From positions 1 to 64,000 of the forward strand of contig NZ_FRFF01000157.1 in the NCBI RefSeq assembly GCF_900143625.1: a stretch of 64,000 nt of DNA, given 5' to 3'. Of this stretch, positions 8,464 to 15,826 are shown piece by piece. How positions within the stretch are numbered: position 1 is the stretch's first letter; each line of letters begins with the position of its first letter. The translations under genes were made by a program, and so were the position numbers. A model generated the notes under the pieces. It was not told where the DNA came from, ran no database searches, and saw only the letters and a list, made by a program, of their open reading frames with translations. This DNA is from Nocardiopsis sp. JB363. Lineage in GTDB: Bacteria > Actinomycetota > Actinomycetes > Streptosporangiales > Streptosporangiaceae.

Positions 8464-9240
8464 TCAGGAGCCCGTCGCCCCGCCCTGGGCCTTGTACTCC
8501 TTCCGGTACGCCCCGCACATGCGGTCGGCGTGCCGGATGGGTTCGGGGATGCGGTACTTGGGCGACATCCGCAGGATGAGGTCGGCGGCGCCGGCCAGGT
8601 CCACCCGGTGGCCCACGGACACGTACACCGGTTTGGTGCGGGCGCGGGTGCGCAGGGTGCGCCCGACGACCTCGACGCCCTGTTCGGCGAGGGTCTCGGT
8701 GTCCTCGACCAGTTCGGAGCGTCCGGCCACCATCGGGGTCCAGGAACCGCGTTCCTCGCCGGGCAGCGCGTTGCGGCCGTAGAGCACCGTCTTGGCGGAG
8801 CCGACCACGCGGGCGTCGAGGAGGACGCCGAGGTGGCTGGCGATTCCGAAGCGGCGGGGGTGGGCCAGGCCGAACCCGTCGCTGACGAACACGTCGGGGG
8901 TGACGTTCAAACCTTCGATGGCCTTGAGGACCGGGGGCAGCTCACGGAAGGCGAACAACCCGGAGATGTAGGGGAAGGAGGGGGTGTCGGCGACCAGGGA
9001 GGTGTCGACGACCTCCAGGGTGCGGGCGTTCAGGACCACGGCGGCCGCGGCGAGTTCGGTGTCGCCCACCCCGTAGCTGACGTCCAGGCCGCAGACCAGC
9101 TCCACCGAGTCGACGTCGAGTCGTTCGACGCGTACCCGGTCGGCGAGCCGCCGTTGACGGACCACGGCCTCCTTGGGGTCCTCCGGCCAGTTCTCCGGGT
9201 CGTCCAGTGCCTTGGCCGCCCGTTCGGCGATCTCCGTCAT
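8464..9240 (-). CDS. nfi: Endonuclease V (deoxyinosine 3' endonuclease)
   Basis: DNA repair nuclease that nicks near deoxyinosine and other deaminated bases. Family blocks are in order: CGLDVSY with the metal-binding Asp (about D53), PYISGLFAFRELP (90-102) with the conserved Glu, DGFGLAHPRRFG (from D121), then ASHLGVLL. The usual DGHG reads DGFG, so the His is Phe, while the metal-binding Asp is retained. The length of 258 residues is slightly above the E. coli enzyme because of about 20 extra N-terminal residues. It is a single gene, convergent with guaB1 and followed upstream on the same strand by an M23 protein. Confidence 0.9.
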   Translation of the reverse strand: MTEIAERAAKALDDPENWPEDPKEAVVRQRRLADRVRVERLDVDSVELVCGLDVSYGVGDTELAAAAVVLNARTLEVVDTSLVADTPSFPYISGLFAFRELPPVLKAIEGLNVTPDVFVSDGFGLAHPRRFGIASHLGVLLDARVVGSAKTVLYGRNALPGEERGSWTPMVAGRSELVEDTETLAEQGVEVVGRTLRTRARTKPVYVSVGHRVDLAGAADLILRMSPKYRIPEPIRHADRMCGAYRKEYKAQGGATGS

Positions 9241-9295
9241 CGGTCCCCCACCGTCGTCAGTCCACCTGCCACGCGCAGTCTAGACCTGTGGCTGG

Positions 9296-10132
9296 TCAGT
9301 GGGCGGCGCGCGCGACGGTGAACGGCTCGCCGCCGGTGGGGACCCCCACCCCGGTCCAGGTGAAGGGGAGGCCTCCGGCCCGGGTGAGGTCGGCGTGGTC
9401 CATCAGCTGGAAGTGCAGGTGCGGTTCGGAGGAGTTTCCGGAGTTGCCGCACTCGCCGATCTTCTGACCCGCGACGACACGATCCCCTTCCTTCACCGCG
9501 ACGGAACCCCGACGGATGTGGGCGTAGGCGGCGTGGACACCGTCGCCCAGGTCGAGGATCACGTGGTTGCCGAAGATGCGGCGCGATCCGCCCAGGGATC
9601 GGACGAAACCTTCCAGGAAGAGGTAGAGCAGCCCCGGATAGGAGTTGCGGCTGAGGTGGTCGCGCTGTCCGTCCGAGGTGCGCACGACCGTGGCGTCGGC
9701 CACGGCGAACAAGGGCTCCCGGAAGGACGGGAAGTCGGCTGCGGGGCGCATGGCGGGCCACCAACCGTCGATGATCGGCCGGCCGGAATCGATGAGGATG
9801 TCGATCGCGAAGGTCTGACCGAGGCCGTGGGTGCCGTGGCTGGGCACCTTGTCGGAGGGTCCGTTGAGCCCCGTCCACTCGCCCTCGACCGGGGGCGCGA
9901 CCTCGATGGGGGTCAGGTCGGCGCGGCGCACGGTCCTTCGCCCGGCGACGGCCCCGCACACCACTCCGGCCAGGTAGAGGACGAGCGCCGGCACGGCGAC
10001 CAGCAGGCCCGAGTAGCCCGGGATGGGCGCACCCAGGTTCGACGCGATGACCAGGGCGAACACCACGGCCGTCAACACGAAGAAGATCCGTATCAGCACA
10101 TCGCCCGTCTTGCGCAGCCTCATCTCGTCCAT
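9296..10132 (-). CDS. M23 (LytM-like) peptidase-domain membrane protein
   Basis: 278-residue protein with two N-terminal transmembrane helices (about 10-33 and 40-65) and an extracellular M23 domain. Zinc ligands are recognisable: HGTHG with FAID downstream (H99 or H102, D111) and the HLHFQL block near residue 230; a second His comes from AAYAHIRRG. M23 enzymes cut peptide crossbridges in peptidoglycan. A large insertion between the first ligand block and the core (about 115-170) is unusual. The ATG at 10132 is chosen over 10159 because GAGGAGG lies just upstream of it. Confidence 0.8.
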   Translation of the reverse strand: MDEMRLRKTGDVLIRIFFVLTAVVFALVIASNLGAPIPGYSGLLVAVPALVLYLAGVVCGAVAGRRTVRRADLTPIEVAPPVEGEWTGLNGPSDKVPSHGTHGLGQTFAIDILIDSGRPIIDGWWPAMRPAADFPSFREPLFAVADATVVRTSDGQRDHLSRNSYPGLLYLFLEGFVRSLGGSRRIFGNHVILDLGDGVHAAYAHIRRGSVAVKEGDRVVAGQKIGECGNSGNSSEPHLHFQLMDHADLTRAGGLPFTWTGVGVPTGGEPFTVARAAH

Positions 10133-10174
10133 GGCCCCTCCTCGTCTCGTGTGCTCCACGCCCAGTATTACGCG

Positions 10175-10195
10175 ATTACGTAATTATTGCAATAA
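10175..10195. promoter_or_regulatory. Two abutting AT-rich palindromes
   Basis: ATTACGTAAT (10175-10184) runs directly into TTATTGCAATAA (10184-10195), both perfect palindromes, in the divergent gap between the M23 gene and the ABC/YhgE operon. Such AT-rich symmetry stands out in this GC-rich region and suggests binding of a dimeric regulator. The regulator is unknown. Confidence 0.45.
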
Positions 10196-10286
10196 CTACG
10201 GGAGGCGGACAGTCCTGTGCCGGAGGACACAGCCCCGAACGCGAAGGACCACGGAGTCGGCGCAGTACGGTGGAACTCGAATTTGC

Positions 10287-10300
10287 ACTGACTGGTCAGT
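10287..10300 (+). promoter_or_regulatory. Probable TetR operator of the ABC/YhgE/TetR operon
   Basis: ACTGAC-TG-GTCAGT, a perfect 6-bp inverted repeat with a 2-base spacer, lies 24 bases before the ATG at 10324 and just upstream of the GGAAGGA ribosome site (10309-10315). The operon's own third gene is a TetR regulator, so autoregulation is the simplest reading. Confidence 0.6.
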
Positions 10301-10323
10301 TCAAAAACGGAAGGAGACCAGGA

Positions 10324-11061
10324 ATGCGTCGGGCCACCGGAGCACGAGTGCACGCCGAGGACGTCTCACTCACCACCCGCGAGGGCCCCGTCTACACGGG
10401 GGTCGACTTCACCGCCCGACCGGGGACGCTCACCGTCTTCCAAGCCGACTCCGGGGGCGGCCGCAGCGCCCTGCTCCTCACCCTCACCGGACGAATGCGC
10501 CCCACCCGGGGCGTCCTGCACATGGACGGCCACTCGCTGCCCGAGCAGGCGCGCAAGGTCCGCCGGATCAGCGCCCTCGGCCTCATGCGCGACGTCAACG
10601 CGCTCGACGAACGCCTACGAGTACGCGAACACCTCTCCGAGGCCCGCCTGCTGCGGCTGCGCCCCGCCCCGCGCACCGTCGCCGACGAGGCCATGGAAGC
10701 GGTCGGTCTGGCCGACCTGGACCGGAACACCCTCGTCAAGGAACTGCCGATGCCCGAACGTCGACGCCTGGGCATGGCCCTGGGACTGGTGCACGAGCCC
10801 CGGCTCCTGGGGGTGGACGACGTCGACGGCGGACTGAGCCCTCGGAGCCAGGCCTCCCTGTGGCGCACCCTCAAGGACCTGTCCGACGAAGGGCTCACCG
10901 TCATCGCCACCTGCGCCGACGCCCGGGAACTGGCCGCTGTGGCCGACCGCGACACCCAGGGTCCGCTCCCCATCCGTCAGGGCACCGACGAGGACCAGGA
11001 CCGCGAGCAGAACCGCGAGCAGGACCGTCGGAAGAGGGGCGCCCACCGTGCCCAGGACTGA
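10324..11061 (+). CDS. Degenerate ABC ATPase-like protein, partner of YhgE
   Basis: 245-residue protein with the layout of an ABC nucleotide-binding domain but with degraded motifs. Walker A reads ADSGGGRS (41-48): the first Gly is Ala and the catalytic Lys is Arg 47. The signature region is LPMPERRRLG instead of LSGGQ-like. Walker B reads LLGVDD (162-167) with Asp in place of Glu. ATP hydrolysis is therefore doubtful; it may bind nucleotide or act structurally. The last 25 residues are highly charged (DQDREQNREQD). The start is supported by GGAAGGA 8 bases upstream. It overlaps the YhgE gene by 14 bases, which implies coupled expression. Confidence 0.75.
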   Translation: MRRATGARVHAEDVSLTTREGPVYTGVDFTARPGTLTVFQADSGGGRSALLLTLTGRMRPTRGVLHMDGHSLPEQARKVRRISALGLMRDVNALDERLRVREHLSEARLLRLRPAPRTVADEAMEAVGLADLDRNTLVKELPMPERRRLGMALGLVHEPRLLGVDDVDGGLSPRSQASLWRTLKDLSDEGLTVIATCADARELAAVADRDTQGPLPIRQGTDEDQDREQNREQDRRKRGAHRAQD

Positions 11062-13156
11062 CCGGGCCCCGCGTTACCGCCCCTTCGCCGCCCCCCGTCT
11101 CGGGCTGCTCACCCTGCGGTCCTTCCTTCGATCACCGCTGCCCACCGCCGCGCTGGCCGCCCTGATGCTCATCCCCCTGCTCTACTCCGGGATGTACCTG
11201 TGGTCCTTCTGGGACCCCTTCGACCGCATGGAGCACCTGCCCGTCGCCCTCGTCGTCGAGGACCAGGGCGCCGAGGTGGACGGTGAACGGGTCAACGCCG
11301 GCGAAGAGCTCTCCGACACCCTCCTGGAACGCGGCGACCTCGACTGGCAGCCGGTCGACGCCGACGAAGCCGCCCGGGGGCTCGCCGCCGGCGACTACTA
11401 CGTCACCCTCACCGTCCCCGGTCACTTCAGCGAGTCCCTCACCTCGCCCTCCCGTGATCGGGAGGACCCCACCACCGCCCTGCTCGTCGCCGACTACAAC
11501 GACTCCAACAGCTACATCGTCCGCCAGCTCGCGGGCAGTGCCTTCAACGAGATCCGTGAGGCCGCCGCCACCTCCGCGACCAGCGACTACCTCGACCGGA
11601 TCTTCCTCGGCTTCAACGAGATCCATGACAGGACCGAGGAGGCTTCCGACGGGGCCGATCAGCTGTCCGAGGGCGCGGGCGACGCCGAGAGCGGCTCCGG
11701 TGAACTCTCCGACGGGATCGACGACGCGCACACCGGCGCGGGCTCCCTCGACGAGGGGATCGGTGACCTGTACGAGGGTTCCAGGACGCTGGCGAGAGGC
11801 GCCGGCGACGCCTCCGAACAGGTCTCCGCCAAGGTCGACGAGCTGGACACGCTCGCCGACGACGTCCTCCCCCAGGTGGAGGAGGACGTCCCCGACATCC
11901 AGGAGCGCGCCGAGCTGATCGCCGACGTGGCCGCCGGGGTGAACGACGCCTTGGACGAGCTGCCCGAAGAGATCGACGTCTCCGGCATGGAGGAGGTCGA
12001 CGGCCGTCTCGCCACCTACTTGGAGGAGAACCCGGAGCTGGAACGGGAGCAGCCCGATCTGCACGTGTTGCTGACCGACCTACAGGACGCCATGGACACC
12101 GCCCTGGACGTGGCCGGGTTCGTCAACGACAACCGCGCGGAGATCGACGCGACCGCCGCCGACGCCGCCGCGCTGAGCGATCGGGCCTCCGAGATCGCCG
12201 ACGACCTGCCCGACATCGTGAGCAAGGCCGAGGACGCCCGCGATCAAGTGGACGACCTGGACGAGGGCCTGGCCGACCTCGCCGAAGGCGCCGGGCAGCT
12301 CCGCGACGGGCTGTCCGACGCCTCCGAGGGAGCGGGCGATCTCGATACCGGTCTGGGCACGCTCAGCGGCGGCGCCGGTGACCTGTACGACGGTCTCGGG
12401 GATCTGTCGTCGGGCTCCGACGAGCTCGCCTCCGGTCTGGCCGACGGGGTGGAGGAGATGCCCGCCTACTCCGACGACGGCCGGACCACGGCCGCCGAGA
12501 TGATGAGCGACCCCGTCCGGCTGGACAGTGAGGTGGACAACGAGGTTCCCGACTACGGCACCGGCTTCGCCCCGTTCTTCGTACCCCTGTCCCTGTGGGT
12601 GGGCGCGATGGTGGTGTTCATGGTGCTTCCGGCCCTGTCCGACCGGGGGCTGGCCTCGGCCGCGCCGTCCTGGCGGGTGGCCCTGGCCGGACGGGTGGTT
12701 CCCACGGTGCTCGGATGGGCGCAGGTGCTGATCATGATGGCCGTCCTGCACCTGGGGCTGGGCCTGGAGCCGGCGAACGGACCACTGATGATGGCGTTCC
12801 TGTTGCTCACCGCGTCCGCGTTCGCCGCCACCCTCCAGTTCCTGACCGTGCGGTTGAAGGCCGCCGGTCGCGTGGTCGCCCTGGCGTTGCTGGTGCTTCA
12901 GCTGACCTCCGCGGGCGGCACCTACCCGATCGAGACCAGCCCGGACTTCTTCCAGGCGATCGGCCCGTACCTGCCCCTGCACTGGGGTGTGACCGCCATG
13001 CGGCACCTGATCGGCGGCGGTGACATGATGCTGGTCGCGCAGGCCTTCGGGGTGATGTCCCTGTGGCTGGTGGTACCCCTGTTGCTGACGTGGCTCGCTG
13101 TGGCCCGCAAGCGCTCGTGGACGATGTCCACGCTCTACCCGGCCTTGAGGATTTGA
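11048..13156 (+). CDS. YhgE/Pip family membrane protein (ABC-2-like exporter)
   Basis: 702-residue protein of the YhgE/Pip group. The N-terminal helix (about 35-57) is followed by a large extracellular region (60-500) with long helical stretches. This region has repeated G-AGDL-DG-type units (for example DGADQLSEGAGDAESGSGEL and GAGDLYDGLGDLSSGSDEL), characteristic of YhgE/Pip coiled regions. Five or six C-terminal helices (about 515-690) resemble ABC-2 permeases. The family includes a phage-infection protein and ESX/T7SS-linked proteins; actinobacterial members are presumed lipid or drug exporters. The start is GTG at 11048 inside the upstream gene. A TetR gene follows after 12 bases. Confidence 0.85.
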   Translation: MPRTDRAPRYRPFAAPRLGLLTLRSFLRSPLPTAALAALMLIPLLYSGMYLWSFWDPFDRMEHLPVALVVEDQGAEVDGERVNAGEELSDTLLERGDLDWQPVDADEAARGLAAGDYYVTLTVPGHFSESLTSPSRDREDPTTALLVADYNDSNSYIVRQLAGSAFNEIREAAATSATSDYLDRIFLGFNEIHDRTEEASDGADQLSEGAGDAESGSGELSDGIDDAHTGAGSLDEGIGDLYEGSRTLARGAGDASEQVSAKVDELDTLADDVLPQVEEDVPDIQERAELIADVAAGVNDALDELPEEIDVSGMEEVDGRLATYLEENPELEREQPDLHVLLTDLQDAMDTALDVAGFVNDNRAEIDATAADAAALSDRASEIADDLPDIVSKAEDARDQVDDLDEGLADLAEGAGQLRDGLSDASEGAGDLDTGLGTLSGGAGDLYDGLGDLSSGSDELASGLADGVEEMPAYSDDGRTTAAEMMSDPVRLDSEVDNEVPDYGTGFAPFFVPLSLWVGAMVVFMVLPALSDRGLASAAPSWRVALAGRVVPTVLGWAQVLIMMAVLHLGLGLEPANGPLMMAFLLLTASAFAATLQFLTVRLKAAGRVVALALLVLQLTSAGGTYPIETSPDFFQAIGPYLPLHWGVTAMRHLIGGGDMMLVAQAFGVMSLWLVVPLLLTWLAVARKRSWTMSTLYPALRI

Positions 13157-13168
13157 CCTGCGGGCACA

Positions 13169-13813
13169 ATGGAGGCGATGAACGTGAAGACCCCGGGCCC
13201 GGCCCGACGTGCGGACGGTCGCCGTGAGGCGACCCGACGCAAGCTCTTCGAGTCCGCCGTGACCCTGGTATCCGAGCAGGGGTACGGCGCCACCACGGTG
13301 GACGAGATCGCCGAACGGGCGGGCGTGGCCAAGGGCACCGTCTACTACAACTTCGGTGGCAAGGACGAGCTGTACGCCGCCCTGTTGGAGTGGGGCGTGA
13401 CCCGGCTGGCCGACACCCTGCACGAGGCCGTCCCCGACCCCGAGGTGGGGCCCAGGCAGGCACTGACCGAGGTGCTGCGCGCCGGTGTGGTGTTCATCGG
13501 TACCCACGAGGCGCTGGCCCGGCTGCTCATGGCCGAGACCTGGCGCACCAACCGATCCTGGTACACCACCGTCCGACAGATCCGCACCCAGGCCATCGGG
13601 GTCATCACCGCGCAGCTCGACGCGATGGTCGAACGTGGTCTGACCCGACCGGACCTGGACACTTCCCTCGCGGGCTCCGCCCTGTTCGGCATGGTGGTGA
13701 CCGTCGCGCTCGATTGGCGGACCCTCCAGCCCGAACGCCCCGTGGAGGAGATCCACACCACCCTGGCGCACGTGGCCGACGGCTTGATCGGTTCCCCCGC
13801 CCCACCGCACTGA
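13169..13813 (+). CDS. TetR family transcriptional regulator of the YhgE operon
   Basis: 214-residue TetR-type repressor. The N-terminal helix-turn-helix is clear (TVDEIAERAGVAKGTVYYNF, about 40-59), followed by an all-helical ligand domain. It is the last gene of the ABC-like/YhgE unit and probably binds the inverted repeat at 10287-10300. Starts at 13169 and 13178 are both possible (MEA or MNV). The inducing ligand is unknown. Confidence 0.85.
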   Translation: MEAMNVKTPGPARRADGRREATRRKLFESAVTLVSEQGYGATTVDEIAERAGVAKGTVYYNFGGKDELYAALLEWGVTRLADTLHEAVPDPEVGPRQALTEVLRAGVVFIGTHEALARLLMAETWRTNRSWYTTVRQIRTQAIGVITAQLDAMVERGLTRPDLDTSLAGSALFGMVVTVALDWRTLQPERPVEEIHTTLAHVADGLIGSPAPPH

Positions 13814-13855
13814 GCGTCACCCGCCCCGCGCGAACCCCGGAAGGACTCCCCCTCC

Positions 13856-14260
13856 ATGGCCGACCTGTATCCCCTGCTCCCAGCACTGGCCGGAGCGATC
13901 ATCCTGTGGATCGTCGCCCGGGACACCCGATTGGAACTGCGCCTGGTCAGGCACGGTGTCCGCGCCAAGGCGCGGGTCATCGGCTACCACGAGACGTCGG
14001 TCGCCTCCCGGATGATCGTGCAGTTCCAGACCGAGGACGGCAAGGAGGTCCACGCCGAGCACGAGAACACCGGGTGGACCGCCTCGCGCGCGGGGGAGAT
14101 CGTCACGGTCTCCTACGATCCGGACGTCCCCGAGCGGGCCCGGATCGTCTCCGGCCCCTGGTTGAGCCACTACGTGCGGGCGCTGTTCGGCACCCTGGGC
14201 CTGATCCTGGTGCTGGCCGGGGCGTTCCTCGGCTACTTGAACTGGGGCGAGACCACCTAG
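13856..14260 (+). CDS. DUF3592-type two-helix membrane protein
   Basis: 134-residue protein with a hydrophobic helix at each end (about 5-22 and 108-127). Between them is a small beta-rich domain (RAKARVIGYHETSVASRMIV through VSYDPDVPERARI), the pattern of DUF3592 proteins. The function is unknown. It lies 42 bases after the TetR gene and may be in the same transcript, with AAGGA upstream of its ATG. Confidence 0.7.
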   Translation: MADLYPLLPALAGAIILWIVARDTRLELRLVRHGVRAKARVIGYHETSVASRMIVQFQTEDGKEVHAEHENTGWTASRAGEIVTVSYDPDVPERARIVSGPWLSHYVRALFGTLGLILVLAGAFLGYLNWGETT

Positions 14261-14284
14261 ACCGTGTCCAGGGCGGACGAGTGT

Positions 14285-15361
14285 TCAGACGGGGGCCGGT
14301 TCCTGTTCGGGTGCCGAGTAGCGCACCAGACGCCCGGGCAACCCGCCGTCCAGGGTGGCGCGGGTACGGACCCGGGTGCCGCAGAGCAGATCGGCCAGCC
14401 CGGTGCCGTCGGAACGCACCAGCGCGGTGCAGGCGTGCAGCGCGACCACGATCAGCGACCACCACCCCAGGTCGAGGGCGATGAGCACCACGACGGGCGT
14501 GTGCAACAGGAGCGTGCGCGCCAGGACGCGGTACCGGGCGGCCGGACGGGCCGCCGCCGGTTCGGTCAGCGCGAGGCGGACGGCCGCGCACCCCAGGGTG
14601 CGACGGTCGCGACGCAGCAGGGGCAGGAAGAGCGCGAACACCAGGGCCAGGCCGAGGAGGGTGGCGACGCGGACCTCGTTCTCGGCACCGGGTTCGACCA
14701 CCCCGTAGGCGTGCAGCAGTGCGACGACGAGGGCAGATCCGTACCACCACAACCCCAGGTCCAGCAGGACCCCGAGGACGCGGCGGGTGGGGTCGGGGAC
14801 GCCGTGGTCGGGGACCGCGCCCGGCCAGGAGCGGCGCGGGCCCCACGGCCACAGCGCCGGCACCCAGCGGGCGAGGAGCCAACCGAGGAGGACACCGGCC
14901 ACGGCGATGCCCGTGAGCGCCGGTGGGTCGGTGGCGTAGGAGCACGGGTAGAGGCCGAGTACGCCGGTCGCCCGGAGCGTGCTCGCCGCCAACGCCAGGG
15001 CGGTGCCCAAGGCGAGAGTGACCATGAGGCCCCGGCGGAACCGTGCACGGGCCAGGATTCCGACCGGGAGGAACACACCGAGGGCGAGCAGGACCGAGCC
15101 CGTGTCCAGGGCCGATGCGGGTTCGGGCACGATCGGGCACAGCCCGTCGATGGAGGTGGGCAGGGGCCAGACCGCGTAGGCGGCCAGGCCGAGCCCGCCG
15201 AGCAATGCGGCCAGAGTGAGCTTTCCGGGCCAGCCGACCAGACGCCCGTAGCGTCGGTGCTGTCCTCGTAGGTAGAGAACGGACGCGACCACCATCAGCA
15301 GTGGCAGTCCGGCCACCGCCACGTCGATGGCGGCTTGTCCCCCGCCGAACGCTTGCCCCAT
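14285..15361 (-). CDS. VanZ/RDD-like multi-span membrane protein
   Basis: About 358 residues with roughly nine hydrophobic helices. The middle region (LDTGSVLLALGVFLPVGIL and following helices) resembles VanZ-like proteins. The C-terminal part has LLRRDRRTLGCAAVRL, like the RDD-domain Arg/Asp pattern after a helix. A fusion of the two families is the best guess. The function is unknown; VanZ-like proteins have been tied to glycopeptide or lipid phenotypes in other organisms. The ATG at 15361 with GAGAGAGG upstream is preferred; the frame extends to 15490 but that stretch lies in the low-GC promoter region. Confidence 0.6.
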   Translation of the reverse strand: MGQAFGGGQAAIDVAVAGLPLLMVVASVLYLRGQHRRYGRLVGWPGKLTLAALLGGLGLAAYAVWPLPTSIDGLCPIVPEPASALDTGSVLLALGVFLPVGILARARFRRGLMVTLALGTALALAASTLRATGVLGLYPCSYATDPPALTGIAVAGVLLGWLLARWVPALWPWGPRRSWPGAVPDHGVPDPTRRVLGVLLDLGLWWYGSALVVALLHAYGVVEPGAENEVRVATLLGLALVFALFLPLLRRDRRTLGCAAVRLALTEPAAARPAARYRVLARTLLLHTPVVVLIALDLGWWSLIVVALHACTALVRSDGTGLADLLCGTRVRTRATLDGGLPGRLVRYSAPEQEPAPV

Positions 15362-15826
15362 GGAGTCCCTCTCTCCGCTCCCCGTTCCCACGCTTCCGGG
15401 CCGCAACGCTAGTACGGCCGGGGGTGGGGTGGGCACGGTACCGAAGTTTTGGAACCCGGTACCCATTGGTACGAGGCACATATATGCCAATAAGGAACTA
15501 TCCGCATACCCCTAGGACTCCATGTGACCTTTGTCCTATAGTCGTGCGCAACACCAGCACCATACTCACCAGTAGGTGTCAGACCTGCACTTGTATGAAC
15601 ATTTCACCGCTTCGTGGCAGACTGCCTCCACCCCCGGATAATCCGGCGTTTCTCAGCCGAGATACGATCCCCCAAGCCGAAAACCCCCATTAGTGGTTAC
15701 TCTGCGGCAAGACCGTGTCACCCACACCCCTGGCGGGACACGGCGTCTGGGCGGGAGGCGGTGTGTCCACGCCGGTCGCGAAGAGCGACCAGGCGGACAC
15801 GCCCCCGGACCCGAAGGACTCACCCC
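15362..15826. promoter_or_regulatory. Divergent promoter region of the conservon
   Basis: A 465-base gap with markedly lower GC between 15420 and 15700. It contains three GGTAC elements, GGTACC at 15437-15442 and 15458-15463 and GGTAC at 15468-15472, and AT-rich stretches (ACATATATGCC; CCTATAGT) that could hold promoter -10 elements. The kinase frame is open upstream to 15614, but this part does not read as protein. No separate gene is seen. Confidence 0.4.

Noticed and set aside
9292..9300. Third copy of the CTGGTCAGT operator half-site
   Set aside because: It lies at the 3' end of the M23 gene without an inverted partner. Its occurrence shows that this 9-mer alone is weak evidence.
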